64,000 nt of DNA from Seminibacterium arietis. Lineage in GTDB: Bacteria > Pseudomonadota > Gammaproteobacteria > Enterobacterales > Pasteurellaceae. The notes under the pieces were generated by a model. It was given only the letters and a program-made list of their open reading frames with translations, had not been told where the DNA came from and did no database searches. This document shows, in pieces, positions 1 to 9,492 of the stretch. Position 1 is the first letter of the stretch. Each line of letters begins with the position of its first letter. The stretch spans positions 290,491 through 354,490 of the forward strand of contig NZ_JBHTJN010000004.1 of NCBI RefSeq assembly GCF_042675725.1, given 5' to 3'. Position numbers and translations under genes: made by a program.

Positions 1-863
1 GAGTCGCCCACTAGCACCACGCCTTGTTTGAAATAATGTTGTGCGTGACGGCGGATTAATTCAAAACTGCCCGCACACTGCACGCTAACTTTACCTAAAC
101 GTGGCGGAAAATAATGATGAATTTGTTCTGCCAGTTTTTCTGCTGAAAGCGTACTAAGCTGCCGAATTTTTTGTGGGCTGTCATACCACACTAAACAAGC
201 CTGATGATTGCATAAAGGCAAAAACGCACGAGGACCTGTTGGGTAAAATTGTTGCCATGTAGTATCTTGCTGTGGTAATTCAGTGTTGACCACAATCAAC
301 ATGCAATTTTGTCGATACTGCCACCCCGTTAACCCAATGCCTGCTAATTGGCGAAACTGTGAATTCGCCCCATCAGCTGCAATCACTAACGGTGCGGTAT
401 AAACTTCATCATTTTCTAAACGAATTTGCCAGTTTTCACCGCACTTTTCACTCTGTTTAACGGAAAACCCAACACTAGTTGTCACATTTTCAAATTGAGT
501 TAGCGTTTTCCATAACCCTAACTGAATCACATTATTTTCTACCATGTAGCCTAATTCAGATAAATTAAGCTGTTCGCTACGAAATGAGATTGAAAATCCG
601 TCAATTTCCCACGTTTCTAGCCCTTGATAAGGACAAACTCGCATTGCTTCAATATGTTGCCATGCACCGAGTTGCTTTAATAAATCGACTGATGCAACGC
701 TAACGGCGGAAATCCGCAGGTCGTAAGGCATGTCGTGGCAAAAGTGCGGTAGTGGTGAACGCTCAATTAAATGAATTTGTAATCCTAATTTTGCTAATTC
801 TACAGCACAAGCTGCCCCCACCATACCGCCACCAACAATAATGATCTCTTTTTGCTGTTGCAT
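1..863 (-). CDS. ubiF: UbiF-type FAD monooxygenase of ubiquinone synthesis, partial (C-terminus beyond the window)
   Basis: The frame is open on the minus strand from ATG at 863 to the left edge, about 287 codons. The N-terminus carries the FAD dinucleotide-binding motif IVGGGMVGAA, followed by DLRISAVSVASV and, near the cut end, the second flavin motif beginning VGD. The motifs ETWEID, LGYMVENNV and STWQQF-like TTWQQFYPTGPRAFLP follow E. coli UbiF closely. UbiF hydroxylates the ring at C6 (2-octaprenyl-3-methyl-6-methoxy-benzoquinol hydroxylase) in ubiquinone synthesis. The gene diverges from miaB, the same neighbour as in E. coli, which favours UbiF over its paralogues UbiH and UbiI. The last 100 or so residues are not visible. 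Confidence 0.85.
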   Translation of the reverse strand, partial: MQQQKEIIIVGGGMVGAACAVELAKLGLQIHLIERSPLPHFCHDMPYDLRISAVSVASVDLLKQLGAWQHIEAMRVCPYQGLETWEIDGFSISFRSEQLNLSELGYMVENNVIQLGLWKTLTQFENVTTSVGFSVKQSEKCGENWQIRLENDEVYTAPLVIAADGANSQFRQLAGIGLTGWQYRQNCMLIVVNTELPQQDTTWQQFYPTGPRAFLPLCNHQACLVWYDSPQKIRQLSTLSAEKLAEQIHHYFPPRLGKVSVQCAGSFELIRRHAQHYFKQGVVLVGD

Positions 864-1046
864 TTTTAGCCCCTTTGTTTTTATGCGTTACACTTGATTT
901 TTGCTTTACTCACTTTAAGTTTGTATTCTCTATTCTACTCATTCCAACTAAAATTCAAAAGAAAATCTGATTTAGACTAGCCACCATCAATACAAGGCTG
1001 TAAAATAGCCAATCAATTTTTTATCGGATAATTTATTTACTGCTAT

Positions 1047-2471
1047 ATGACGCAAAAATTACATATTAAAACTTGGGGCTGTCAAATGAATGAGTATGAC
1101 AGCTCAAAAATGGCGGATTTACTCAATAGTACACACGGCTTTGAATTAACAGAAATTCCTGAAGAAGCCGATGTATTGTTGCTAAATACTTGCTCGATTC
1201 GTGAAAAAGCACAAGAAAAAGTGTTCCATCAGTTGGGGCGTTGGAAAGAATTAAAGAAAAACAATCCTGCACTGGTAATTGGCGTGGGGGGCTGTGTGGC
1301 TTCACAAGAAGGGGAGCATATTCGCACTCGAGCTCCTTTCGTTGATATTATTTTTGGTCCGCAAACGCTACATCGTTTACCTGAAATGATCAATCAAATT
1401 CGTGGCGGTAAAAGTGCGGTAGTTGATGTCAGTTTTCCTGAAATCGAGAAGTTTGATCGCCTGCCTGAACCAAAAGCAGAAGGACCAACCGCTTTTGTTT
1501 CTATTATGGAAGGTTGTAATAAATATTGCTCATTCTGTGTAGTTCCTTACACTCGTGGAGAAGAAGTAAGCCGCCCACTCGATGATGTGTTATTTGAAAT
1601 AGCACAATTAGCAGAACAAGGCGTGCGTGAAGTCAACTTATTAGGACAAAATGTGAACGCTTATCGAGGACCAACTTATGATGGTGGAATTTGCACTTTT
1701 GCTGAATTGTTGCGTTTAGTTGCTGCAATTGATGGCATCGATCGCTTACGCTTTACGACTAGCCACCCAATTGAATTTACTGATGATATTATTGAAGTGT
1801 ATGCAGATACGCCTGAATTAGTCAGTTTCTTACATTTGCCTGTGCAAAGTGGCTCAGATCGTGTGCTAAATATGATGAAACGTGGTCATACTGCTATTGA
1901 GTATAAATCGATTATTCGTAAATTACGAAAAGTTCGACCGCACATTCAAATTAGTTCTGATTTCATCGTCGGCTTCCCTGGAGAAACGGATCAAGATTTT
2001 GAAGATACAATGAATTTAATTGCTCAAGTCAACTTTGATATGAGTTTTAGTTTTGTTTATTCTGCTCGTCCTGGCACACCAGCAGCAGACATGCCTGATG
2101 ATGTAACGGAAGACGAGAAAAAACAACGTTTATATATTCTACAACAGCGAATTAACAATCAAGCGGCACAATTTAGTCGTGCGATGCTCGGCACTGAACA
2201 ACGTGTATTAGTTGAAGGTCCGTCCAAAAAAGACATTATGGAATTAACAGGTCGAACAGAAACGAACCGCATTGTAAACTTTGTTGGAACGCCTGATATG
2301 ATCGGTAAGTTTGTCGATATTAAAATCACTGATGTATTTACCAATTCTCTTCGTGGTGATGTGGTGCGTACTGAAGATGAAATGGGATTACGCATATCAC
2401 AATCGCCACAAGCTATCATCAATCGCACTCGTAAAGAAGATGAACTGGGTGTTGGTCGCTATGTTGCGTAA
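1047..2471 (+). CDS. miaB: tRNA-2-methylthio-N6-dimethylallyladenosine synthase MiaB
   Basis: A 474-residue protein, the same length as E. coli MiaB and nearly collinear with it. The N-terminal UPF0004 domain carries three cluster cysteines (in KTWGCQMNEYDS, LLLNTCSIR and GVGGCVASQ). The radical-SAM motif CNKYCSFC follows at about residues 157-164, and a TRAM RNA-binding domain closes the protein. MiaB methylthiolates i6A37 of tRNAs that read codons starting with U. ATG at 1047 begins the family's usual N-terminus (MTQKLHIKTWGC). It is transcribed alone: ubiF diverges upstream and a hairpin terminator follows the stop. Confidence 0.98.
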   Translation: MTQKLHIKTWGCQMNEYDSSKMADLLNSTHGFELTEIPEEADVLLLNTCSIREKAQEKVFHQLGRWKELKKNNPALVIGVGGCVASQEGEHIRTRAPFVDIIFGPQTLHRLPEMINQIRGGKSAVVDVSFPEIEKFDRLPEPKAEGPTAFVSIMEGCNKYCSFCVVPYTRGEEVSRPLDDVLFEIAQLAEQGVREVNLLGQNVNAYRGPTYDGGICTFAELLRLVAAIDGIDRLRFTTSHPIEFTDDIIEVYADTPELVSFLHLPVQSGSDRVLNMMKRGHTAIEYKSIIRKLRKVRPHIQISSDFIVGFPGETDQDFEDTMNLIAQVNFDMSFSFVYSARPGTPAADMPDDVTEDEKKQRLYILQQRINNQAAQFSRAMLGTEQRVLVEGPSKKDIMELTGRTETNRIVNFVGTPDMIGKFVDIKITDVFTNSLRGDVVRTEDEMGLRISQSPQAIINRTRKEDELGVGRYVA

Positions 2472-2496
2472 TAGAAAATGTGAGTGTTAAACATAA

Positions 2497-2526
2497 AAAA
2501 GAGCGGAAAAAATACCGCTCTTTTTA
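2497..2526. terminator. Rho-independent terminator built from AAGAGCGG arms
   Basis: Arms AAGAGCGG and CCGCTCTT enclose a short A-rich loop, with A-runs before and T-runs after. It can therefore end both miaB (+) and rnb (-), which converge here. The arms are the variant uptake motif AAGAGCGGT rather than the standard AAGTGCGGT. Confidence 0.85.
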
Positions 2527-2557
2527 ATAGATGTTTTTAATAGGTGCTTACTCTAAA

Positions 2558-4540
2558 CTAAACTGCAATATCACCAACAATACTGCGGGTGTTCTCTCGT
2601 ACTTCAATCAATTTTATGCGAATTAAATCACCTAATTGATAGACTTTTTCACCTTGAATATACATAGCAATTTGCTCAGCGTTATATTGCATTTCCTCTT
2701 TATTATTGTGCAACATTGGGGCTGGAATAAACACAAATGCTCCATTTTCAAGCAATTGAACTCTCAATCCACCTCGCATAATATCCACAATTTCTGCTTC
2801 AAAGTGCGGTTGTTTTGCCATATTTTCTGCAAGATAACGGCAATACAACCAATCTGCAATATCACGTTCTACAAGGCGATTTTGGCGGCGAGCTTCTTGC
2901 AACCGTTTCAACGTTTCTGGCTGAGGTTTGTCGTATTGTTGATCTATAATAGTTGCTTTGATCAAGCGGTGATTGACCATATCCGAATACTTGCGAATTG
3001 GTGAAGTCCAAGTTGCATAACCATTTAATCCCATGCCAAAGTGCGGTGCGATTTCACTGCTAAATTCAGCAGGTTGCAATAAACGACGCAACCGTAACTG
3101 AACATAGTTATTTTGTTGTTGTTCAAGATCGCGTTGCATATCGCAATAACCTGTTAGAGTAGATAAATTTTCTACTGAATAGCGTTCTGCTAACGCTTCT
3201 TGACTTTGATCATTCGCTATATGAGTCAGTAAAAATTCATTTGCAAGAGACAGATGTTTCGGATCAAATCCCAAATGTTTGCTAAAAATACCGCATTTTA
3301 CTTTTTCAGCTAAATATTCAGCTGCACAAATATTTGCAATGACCATTGCTTCTTCCACTATTTTGTGTGCAATTCGGCGATGTTCAGCTTTAATATTAAT
3401 GATGTTACCATTTTCTGCGAGTTCAAAAGCGTAATCAGGTTTTTCTTTAAATAATAATGCGTTATTTTTTCGCCATTGAATGCGAGCTAAAGCAAACTGA
3501 TGTAAATTCTCAATTTGTTGCTTAATTTCTGTATTTTCAGGTTGCCATGAATTTTCCACGTTGTCTAAATAATCCGAGACTCCATCATAGGTGAGTTTCG
3601 CTTTCGATTGCACATAAGCAGAGACAAAATAAGGGGAATGAATAATATTTCCTGCTAAATCTGTTTCAATATAGCATACCAATGCAGGGCGTTTTTCATT
3701 TGGCATTAAAGAACAAAGATCATCAGATAATTCACGAGGCAACATCGGCACGTTGAAACCTGGTAAATAATGAGTAAAACAACGCTGAGCCGCATCTTTT
3801 TCAATTTGTGAATCTATCGCAATATAAGCGGTTGGATCGGCAATTGCGACGACTAATTTCCAACCTGTTTGTTCGCTATCTTGTTTTATTGGCTCGATAT
3901 ATAAGGCATCATCCATATCTTGCGTATTGGCACTGTCGATAGTCACAAAAAAAAGTGCGGTCAGATCTTGACGAGATTGCTGATCCAACATCTGATAACT
4001 TTCTGCCCCCTGCACAGGATAGCGAGATTGTTGATGACGAGCGAGCGTTACCCACCAAGGTGCGAACTGATCTTCAGCAGAACAAATAAATTCTATTACT
4101 TGGGCAAAAAACAAACGATCATCACGCAATGGATGTGTTTTTAGGATCGCTACTACCCAATCCCCATCTTTCAATTTTTGCTCAACTGACTTATGCAAAT
4201 TTGCCATAATTGGTTGGCTAATCAATGGATGATCTACTAAAAGTGTTAATTTTCGGTCTTTATTCCACCGCACTTTTGCCACAAAACGACTTAGCATTGG
4301 TTCAACTAATTCTTTTGGTTCGGCTTGTTCTCTATCTTCAGCTACAGTTTCGATCACTGCTTTGATTTTATCGCCGTGCATCACTTTTTTCATCGCTGTA
4401 GGTGGAATGAAGTAACTTTTTTTATCACTGTCTAAAAAGCCATAAGCTTTGTCTGTACCTTTAACAGTGCCTTCTACCCACACTTGGCTATCTCTAATTT
4501 GTTGTTTTAATTGAGATAATATCGGGTTATTTTGAAACAT
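2558..4540 (-). CDS. rnb: Exoribonuclease II (RNase II)
   Basis: A 660-residue protein resembling E. coli RNase II along its whole length. It has N-terminal cold-shock domains (KAYGFLDSDKKSYFIPP), a catalytic RNB domain with the metal-binding aspartate cluster IDSANTQDMDDALY at about 200-215 and LPRELSDDLCSL, and a C-terminal S1 domain (residues ~570-650). The enzyme degrades single-stranded RNA 3' to 5' and releases nucleoside monophosphates. ATG at 4540 gives the family start MFQNNPILSQLKQQ. It lies downstream of fabI on the same strand, separated by a hairpin, so it is probably transcribed mainly from its own promoter. Confidence 0.97.
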   Translation of the reverse strand: MFQNNPILSQLKQQIRDSQVWVEGTVKGTDKAYGFLDSDKKSYFIPPTAMKKVMHGDKIKAVIETVAEDREQAEPKELVEPMLSRFVAKVRWNKDRKLTLLVDHPLISQPIMANLHKSVEQKLKDGDWVVAILKTHPLRDDRLFFAQVIEFICSAEDQFAPWWVTLARHQQSRYPVQGAESYQMLDQQSRQDLTALFFVTIDSANTQDMDDALYIEPIKQDSEQTGWKLVVAIADPTAYIAIDSQIEKDAAQRCFTHYLPGFNVPMLPRELSDDLCSLMPNEKRPALVCYIETDLAGNIIHSPYFVSAYVQSKAKLTYDGVSDYLDNVENSWQPENTEIKQQIENLHQFALARIQWRKNNALLFKEKPDYAFELAENGNIINIKAEHRRIAHKIVEEAMVIANICAAEYLAEKVKCGIFSKHLGFDPKHLSLANEFLLTHIANDQSQEALAERYSVENLSTLTGYCDMQRDLEQQQNNYVQLRLRRLLQPAEFSSEIAPHFGMGLNGYATWTSPIRKYSDMVNHRLIKATIIDQQYDKPQPETLKRLQEARRQNRLVERDIADWLYCRYLAENMAKQPHFEAEIVDIMRGGLRVQLLENGAFVFIPAPMLHNNKEEMQYNAEQIAMYIQGEKVYQLGDLIRIKLIEVRENTRSIVGDIAV

Positions 4541-4573
4541 AAATAGTTCTCAATAATAAATTGACTAAACAAA

Positions 4574-4600
4574 AAGGCAGATCAACTCTGCCTTATTAAA
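4574..4600 (-). terminator. Terminator after fabI
   Basis: Arms AAGGCAGA (4574-4581) and TCTGCCTT (4587-4594) form an 8-bp stem with a 5-nt loop. Read on the minus strand, it is followed by TTTTTGTTT. It sits between the fabI stop and the rnb start. Confidence 0.85.
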
Positions 4601-4607
4601 AATAAAA

Positions 4608-5396
4608 TTATTCGCCACCTAATTCGCCCATTGCAGTAATACTGAAACCTGCATCCACATGTAATACTTCACCTGTTACACCTGAGGCTAAATTTGAACA
4701 TAAAAATGCAGCAGAATTACCGACATCCTCTATTGTCACAGTACGGCGTAACGGTGCGGTATGTTCAAAAGCTGCCAACATTTTTTTGAAGTTTTTAATT
4801 CCAGAAGCCGCTAAAGTTCGAATAGGTCCCGCAGAAATTGCATTCACACGAATACCATCTTTACCTAAATCGGCAGCCATTACACGAGTAGCAGCCTCAA
4901 GAGAAGCTTTAGCTAAGCACATCACGTTGTAATTTGGAATAGCACGCTCTGCACCTAAATAAGTTAACGTGAGCAACGCAGAATTTGGGTTTAGCATTGG
5001 GCGAGCTGCTTGAGCCATCGCAACAAAACTATAAGCACTGATGTCATGTGCAATGCGAAAACCTTCTCGAGTTGCGGCATTAACATAATCACCATCGAGT
5101 TGGTCTCCTGGTGCAAACGCTATTGCATGGACAAATCCATCAAACTTTTCCCAATGTTTTGCTAAGGCTGAAAAACATTGTGCGATATTCTCATCAGCTG
5201 AAACATCTAAAGGTAAGACAATATCGGAATCAAATTCTTTAGCAAATTCTTCAACTCGTCCTTTCAATTTGTCATTTAAATAAGTGAACGCCAGTTCCGC
5301 TCCTTGTTCTTTAAATGATTTTGCAATACCGTAAGCAATTGAGCGATTACTTGCTAAACCTGTCACTAAAATTCGTTTACCTGTTAAAAATCCCAT
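4608..5396 (-). CDS. fabI: Enoyl-[acyl-carrier-protein] reductase FabI
   Basis: A 262-residue short-chain dehydrogenase that performs the last step of each fatty-acid elongation round, reducing enoyl-ACP with NADH. Visible features are the N-terminal GKRILVTGLASNRSIAYG cofactor-binding segment, a catalytic Tyr-x6-Lys in NYNVMCLAKA, and the FabI-specific PIRTLAASGIK loop. Two in-frame ATGs exist. The second (5396, MGFLTGK) matches the family start and has AGGAT seven bases upstream, while the first (5402) overlaps that Shine-Dalgarno, so 5396 was chosen. A terminator follows. Confidence 0.97.
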   Translation of the reverse strand: MGFLTGKRILVTGLASNRSIAYGIAKSFKEQGAELAFTYLNDKLKGRVEEFAKEFDSDIVLPLDVSADENIAQCFSALAKHWEKFDGFVHAIAFAPGDQLDGDYVNAATREGFRIAHDISAYSFVAMAQAARPMLNPNSALLTLTYLGAERAIPNYNVMCLAKASLEAATRVMAADLGKDGIRVNAISAGPIRTLAASGIKNFKKMLAAFEHTAPLRRTVTIEDVGNSAAFLCSNLASGVTGEVLHVDAGFSITAMGELGGE

Positions 5397-5490
5397 TTTC
5401 ATATCCTATTCTAGTTATTAAAAATTGCACGTAGTATAAGCTAAAAACGATTTTTACACAAAGCAGACCTGAAATTTCACGCTTTGTGAT

Positions 5491-6246
5491 TTAAGCGGGG
5501 TTATTTATATCTTTAAATTCAACATCTAACTTATATTCATTTGACAGCCACTCACCTAGTGCTTTGATACCATAACGTTCAGTAGCATGATGACCTGCTG
5601 CAAAAAAATGAATACCTTGTTCTCTTGCCGAATGGATAGTTTGTTCAGAAACTTCTCCCGTAATAAAGGCATCTAAGCCTTGACTTGCGGCTAAATCAAT
5701 ATACCCCTGACCGCCTCCTGTACAAATACCAATAGTGCGAATCAAGTGCGGTGCATTTTCACTGCAAACTAAAGGCTTACGTTGTAGCACTTGCTCAATA
5801 CGATTTGAAAATTCTAAGGCTGTCATTGCTGTTTTAAGCCTGCCCCACACAGGAATACTTACTGTACTTTGCTCCATCGGTTGGAGATTTTCGATTCCAA
5901 GCAACGCCGCTAACTGTGCGTTATTACCTAATTCTGCATGAATATCTAGAGGTAAATGATACCCATACATATTGATGTCATGGGATAGCAACGTTTTAAT
6001 CCGCTTGCCTTTCATACCACGAATACACGGATTTTCACTTTTCCAAAAATAACCATGATGTACTAAAATTGCATCAGCTTGTTGAGTTACTGCATAGTCA
6101 ATTAATGCTTGTGAAGCAGTCACGCCTGTAATAATTTTGTGAATTTCAGGTTTTCCTTCTACTTGTAAACCATTTGGTGCATAATCTGCAATTTTACTTA
6201 TTTCCAGCTTGCTATTTAAAATACGTTCTAATTCAATGTGATTCAT
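5491..6246 (-). CDS. Nif3-like dinuclear metal-centre protein (YbgI/DUF34 family)
   Basis: A 251-residue protein of the NIF3/YbgI family. Candidate metal ligands are visible in ILVHHGYFWKSE (~residues 60-70) and FFAAGHHATERYG near the C-terminus. The family forms toroidal hexamers with a di-metal site, and no agreed biochemical role is known. The frame extends upstream to 6315, but ATG at 6246 (MNHIELERILN) has GGGAG at the right distance and starts like YbgI, so it was chosen. An uptake motif lies in the divergent gap to rlmL. Confidence 0.9.
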   Translation of the reverse strand: MNHIELERILNSKLEISKIADYAPNGLQVEGKPEIHKIITGVTASQALIDYAVTQQADAILVHHGYFWKSENPCIRGMKGKRIKTLLSHDINMYGYHLPLDIHAELGNNAQLAALLGIENLQPMEQSTVSIPVWGRLKTAMTALEFSNRIEQVLQRKPLVCSENAPHLIRTIGICTGGGQGYIDLAASQGLDAFITGEVSEQTIHSAREQGIHFFAAGHHATERYGIKALGEWLSNEYKLDVEFKDINNPA

Positions 6247-6365
6247 AAATTTATCTCCCAAGTTGAATTGAATTTTAAACATCAGATAAAAAGATCTCAA
6301 GAAAATCGACCGCACTTTTTCTCTCTGTTATAATCTGCCTACCATTAAAATCATGAGAGCTATTT

Positions 6366-8513
6366 ATGAACACACTTTTTGCAACAACTTCTAGAGGATT
6401 TGAAGAATTATTAAAAACTGAATTAACTGAACTGGGAGCAATCTCATGCAAAGTTGTGCAAGGCGGCGTTCATTTTAACGGAGACGATGAAACGCTATAT
6501 CGAGCCTTATTATGGTCAAGACTAGCCTCTCGTATTTTATTACCAATTGCAAGCGGTAAAATCTACAGCGATTTAGATTTATATAGTTTAGTCACTGCTC
6601 AAAATTGGACCGCATTTTTTGATGAGAAATCTCGTTTTTTAGTCGATTTTAATGGTACAAATCGTGAAATTCGTCATAGTCAATTTGGAGCAATGCGAGT
6701 AAAAGATGGCATAGTAGATCATTTTGAGCGACAAGGTAAAGCGCGTCCTGATGTTGATAAACAAGATCCTGATATACGTATTCACGCTTATTTACATCGT
6801 GAAGATCTTATTCTCTCTCTTGATTTAAGCGGAGAGGCATTACACATGCGAGGCTATCGTGAAGATACGGGGAAAGCTCCTCTACGTGAAACTTTAGCGG
6901 CAGCTATCGTATTACGTTCAGGCTGGAAAAAAGGCACACCTTTGGTCGATCCTATGTGTGGTTCAGGTACATTGCTCATTGAGGCTGCCCAAATGGAAGC
7001 AAAAATTGCACCTCAATTGCATCGTCTTCGTTGGGGATTTGATTTTTGGAAAGGGCATAATCAAATTGCATGGGAAAAAGTTAAAACTGAAGCAATACAA
7101 TTAGCAGAACAAACTGTAGTAGAAATCCAACCGCACTTTTATGGCTATGATGTCGATAGCTATGTTATACAAAAAGCTAAACGTAATGCTAAAAATGCAG
7201 GTGTAGCACACTTAATTCAATTCAAACCTCTTGATGTTGCCGCACTAGATAATCCCGTAAACACGCTAGGGACTGTAATTTGTAATCCTCCTTACGGTGA
7301 AAGACTGGGTTCAACCCCCGAATTAGTCGCTCTTTATTCTGTACTTGGCTACCGCTTGAAAAATCGATTTATGGGTTGGAATGTATCTATATTTAGTAGT
7401 GATTCGGCGTTACTTGATTGTCTTCGTTTACGTTCTCACCGTCAGTTTAAAGCGAAAAATGGACCGCTAGACTGTGTACAAAAAAATTATCACATTAGCG
7501 ACAAATTAAAAGCTAACGATAACAAAAATGAAGAATTGCCTGAAAGTGCGGTGGAAATTGCAACTAGTCCACAAGTTGCAATAGATTTTGCTAACCGTTT
7601 GCAAAAAAATATAAAGAAAATTGAAAAATGGGCGACACAACAAGGGCTAGATGCTTATCGCTTATACGATGCCGATTTACCTGAATATAATTTAGCAGTA
7701 GATCGCTACGCCGATCATATTGTAATACAAGAATATGCAGCTCCAAAAAATATTGATGAAAATAAAGCTCGTCAACGCCTACTTGATGCAGTCAATGCTA
7801 CTTTATCAGTTACGGGTATAAAAACCGATAAGTTGATTTTGAAAGTACGTCAAAAACAAAAGGGTACAAATCAATATGAAAAGCTAGCTAATAAAGGTGA
7901 TTATTTTTATGTGAATGAATACGGTGCTAAATTATGGGTAAACTTAACAGATTATTTGGATACAGGGTTGTTTTTAGATCACCGTTTGACTCGCAAAATG
8001 CTTGGTGAAATGGCTGCAAACAAAGATTTTCTAAATTTGTTTGCTTACACGGGTTCAGCGACTGTTCACGCCGCTTTAGGCGGAGCAAAATCAACTACAA
8101 CTGTAGATATGTCAAATACTTACCTCAACTGGGTTGAGCAAAATTTATTGCTCAATGATATTACAGGAAAACAACATAAACTTATCCAAGCGGATTGTTT
8201 GCAATGGCTTGCGGAATGTACTGAACAATTTGATTTGATTTTTGTTGATCCCCCAACATTTTCTAATTCTAAACGGATGAAAGACAATTGGGATGTACAA
8301 CGAGATCACATTGATTTAATGACATCTCTGAAAAAGATTTTACGATCAGATGGCGTAATCGTATTTTCTAATAACAAACGTGGTTTTAAAATGAATCTTG
8401 ATAGTCTAACCGAGTTAAAATTAAGTGCGGTGGAAATTTCACACAAAACTATCCCTCTTGATTTTGAACGGAATAAACAAATCCATAATTGTTGGTTGAT
8501 CCGTCATCAATAA
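6366..8513 (+). CDS. rlmL: Bifunctional 23S rRNA methyltransferase RlmL/RlmK fusion
   Basis: A 715-residue protein, the usual length of the fused gammaproteobacterial enzyme. An N-terminal ferredoxin-like/THUMP region (~1-155) precedes the first methyltransferase domain with the m2G-type motif NPPYGER (~310). The C-terminal half is the RlmK methyltransferase with VDPPTFSNSKRM (~625). In E. coli the two halves make m2G2445 and m7G2069 of 23S rRNA. It has its own promoter region facing the Nif3-like gene and converges on xerD. Three uptake motifs lie inside the frame. Confidence 0.96.
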   Translation: MNTLFATTSRGFEELLKTELTELGAISCKVVQGGVHFNGDDETLYRALLWSRLASRILLPIASGKIYSDLDLYSLVTAQNWTAFFDEKSRFLVDFNGTNREIRHSQFGAMRVKDGIVDHFERQGKARPDVDKQDPDIRIHAYLHREDLILSLDLSGEALHMRGYREDTGKAPLRETLAAAIVLRSGWKKGTPLVDPMCGSGTLLIEAAQMEAKIAPQLHRLRWGFDFWKGHNQIAWEKVKTEAIQLAEQTVVEIQPHFYGYDVDSYVIQKAKRNAKNAGVAHLIQFKPLDVAALDNPVNTLGTVICNPPYGERLGSTPELVALYSVLGYRLKNRFMGWNVSIFSSDSALLDCLRLRSHRQFKAKNGPLDCVQKNYHISDKLKANDNKNEELPESAVEIATSPQVAIDFANRLQKNIKKIEKWATQQGLDAYRLYDADLPEYNLAVDRYADHIVIQEYAAPKNIDENKARQRLLDAVNATLSVTGIKTDKLILKVRQKQKGTNQYEKLANKGDYFYVNEYGAKLWVNLTDYLDTGLFLDHRLTRKMLGEMAANKDFLNLFAYTGSATVHAALGGAKSTTTVDMSNTYLNWVEQNLLLNDITGKQHKLIQADCLQWLAECTEQFDLIFVDPPTFSNSKRMKDNWDVQRDHIDLMTSLKKILRSDGVIVFSNNKRGFKMNLDSLTELKLSAVEISHKTIPLDFERNKQIHNCWLIRHQ

Positions 8514-8593
8514 TGTTTTAGTGACTATCAACCTTTTGTTCTAAATACAGACCAAAAGTGCGGTGAGTTATTTAAATTTTTACTAACTACTTG

Positions 8594-9487
8594 TTATCCT
8601 CTTGGGTGATAACGCTGGTGCATAATTTTTAACCGCTCTTTTGCAACATGAGTGTATATTTGAGTAGTAGAAAGATCGCTATGTCCAAGTAACATTTGTA
8701 CAACTCGTAAATCTGCACCATGATTAACTAAATGAGTAGCAAAAGCGTGGCGTAGTACGTGAGGGGAAAGTTTATCACTATCAATATCAGCTAAAATTCC
8801 ATAATATTTTATTCGATGCCAAAAAGTTTGCCTTGTCATCTTACTATTACGGCGACTTGGAAACAAAAAATCAGAAGATTGTCCATTTAATAACGCCCTG
8901 CGTCCATAGGATACAAATTGCTTAATCCAATATGTTGCTTCCTCACCTATTGGTACAATACGTTCTTTATTACCTTTACCAATAACTCGCACGACTCCCT
9001 GTTGCAAATTTATGCTATCCAGAGTCAACGATACTAACTCTGTTACTCGCAAACCCGTCGCATAAAGTAGCTCCATCATTGCTTTATCTCTCAGTTCTAA
9101 CGGAACATCAATATTCGGTGCATTCAGCAAATCCGTAACTTGTTGCTCCGTTAAATATTTTGGTAAACGAGTAGGTAATTTAGGTGAACTTAATACCGCA
9201 CTAGGATCATCAACTCGGTATTTTTCTTGGTATAAGTATTGAAATAGATGCCGTAAAGCACTCAATAAACGTGCTGTACTAGTTGCTTTATAGCCTTGCT
9301 CTAAACGAATCCCAAGAAAATGTTGCAAATCTACCGAATCAAGAGTTATCAAGTTCATATTCTGACTCTCAAGCCAATTTGCTAGTGCGATTAAGTCTAA
9401 GCGATAAGATTGAATCGTATTAGCTGAGAGATGCTTTTGTAACCAAATTTCATTCAAAAATAAATCAATAAGTGCGGTATCTTTCAT
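8594..9487 (-). CDS. xerD: Site-specific tyrosine recombinase XerD
   Basis: A 297-residue tyrosine recombinase with an N-terminal SAM-like DNA-binding domain (to ~110) and a C-terminal catalytic domain. The catalytic set is visible: Arg in TGLRVTELVSL, Lys in GKGNKERIVPI, His-x2-Arg in HVLRHAFATHL, His in LGHSDLST and the nucleophile Tyr in TQIYTHV. Together with XerC it resolves chromosome dimers at dif under FtsK control. XerD is preferred to XerC on its N-terminal sequence and overall length. It follows the HcaT-like gene and proC on the same strand with a 5-base gap. Confidence 0.95.
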   Translation of the reverse strand: MKDTALIDLFLNEIWLQKHLSANTIQSYRLDLIALANWLESQNMNLITLDSVDLQHFLGIRLEQGYKATSTARLLSALRHLFQYLYQEKYRVDDPSAVLSSPKLPTRLPKYLTEQQVTDLLNAPNIDVPLELRDKAMMELLYATGLRVTELVSLTLDSINLQQGVVRVIGKGNKERIVPIGEEATYWIKQFVSYGRRALLNGQSSDFLFPSRRNSKMTRQTFWHRIKYYGILADIDSDKLSPHVLRHAFATHLVNHGADLRVVQMLLGHSDLSTTQIYTHVAKERLKIMHQRYHPRG

Positions 9488-9492
9488 CGTAT

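Noticed and set aside
1123..1305. Open frame opposite miaB
   Set aside because: It lies fully inside a conserved gene on the other strand, has no Shine-Dalgarno and its product resembles nothing. Many similar shadow frames (opposite rnb, ftsY, gltX and the purine permease) were left out for the same reason.
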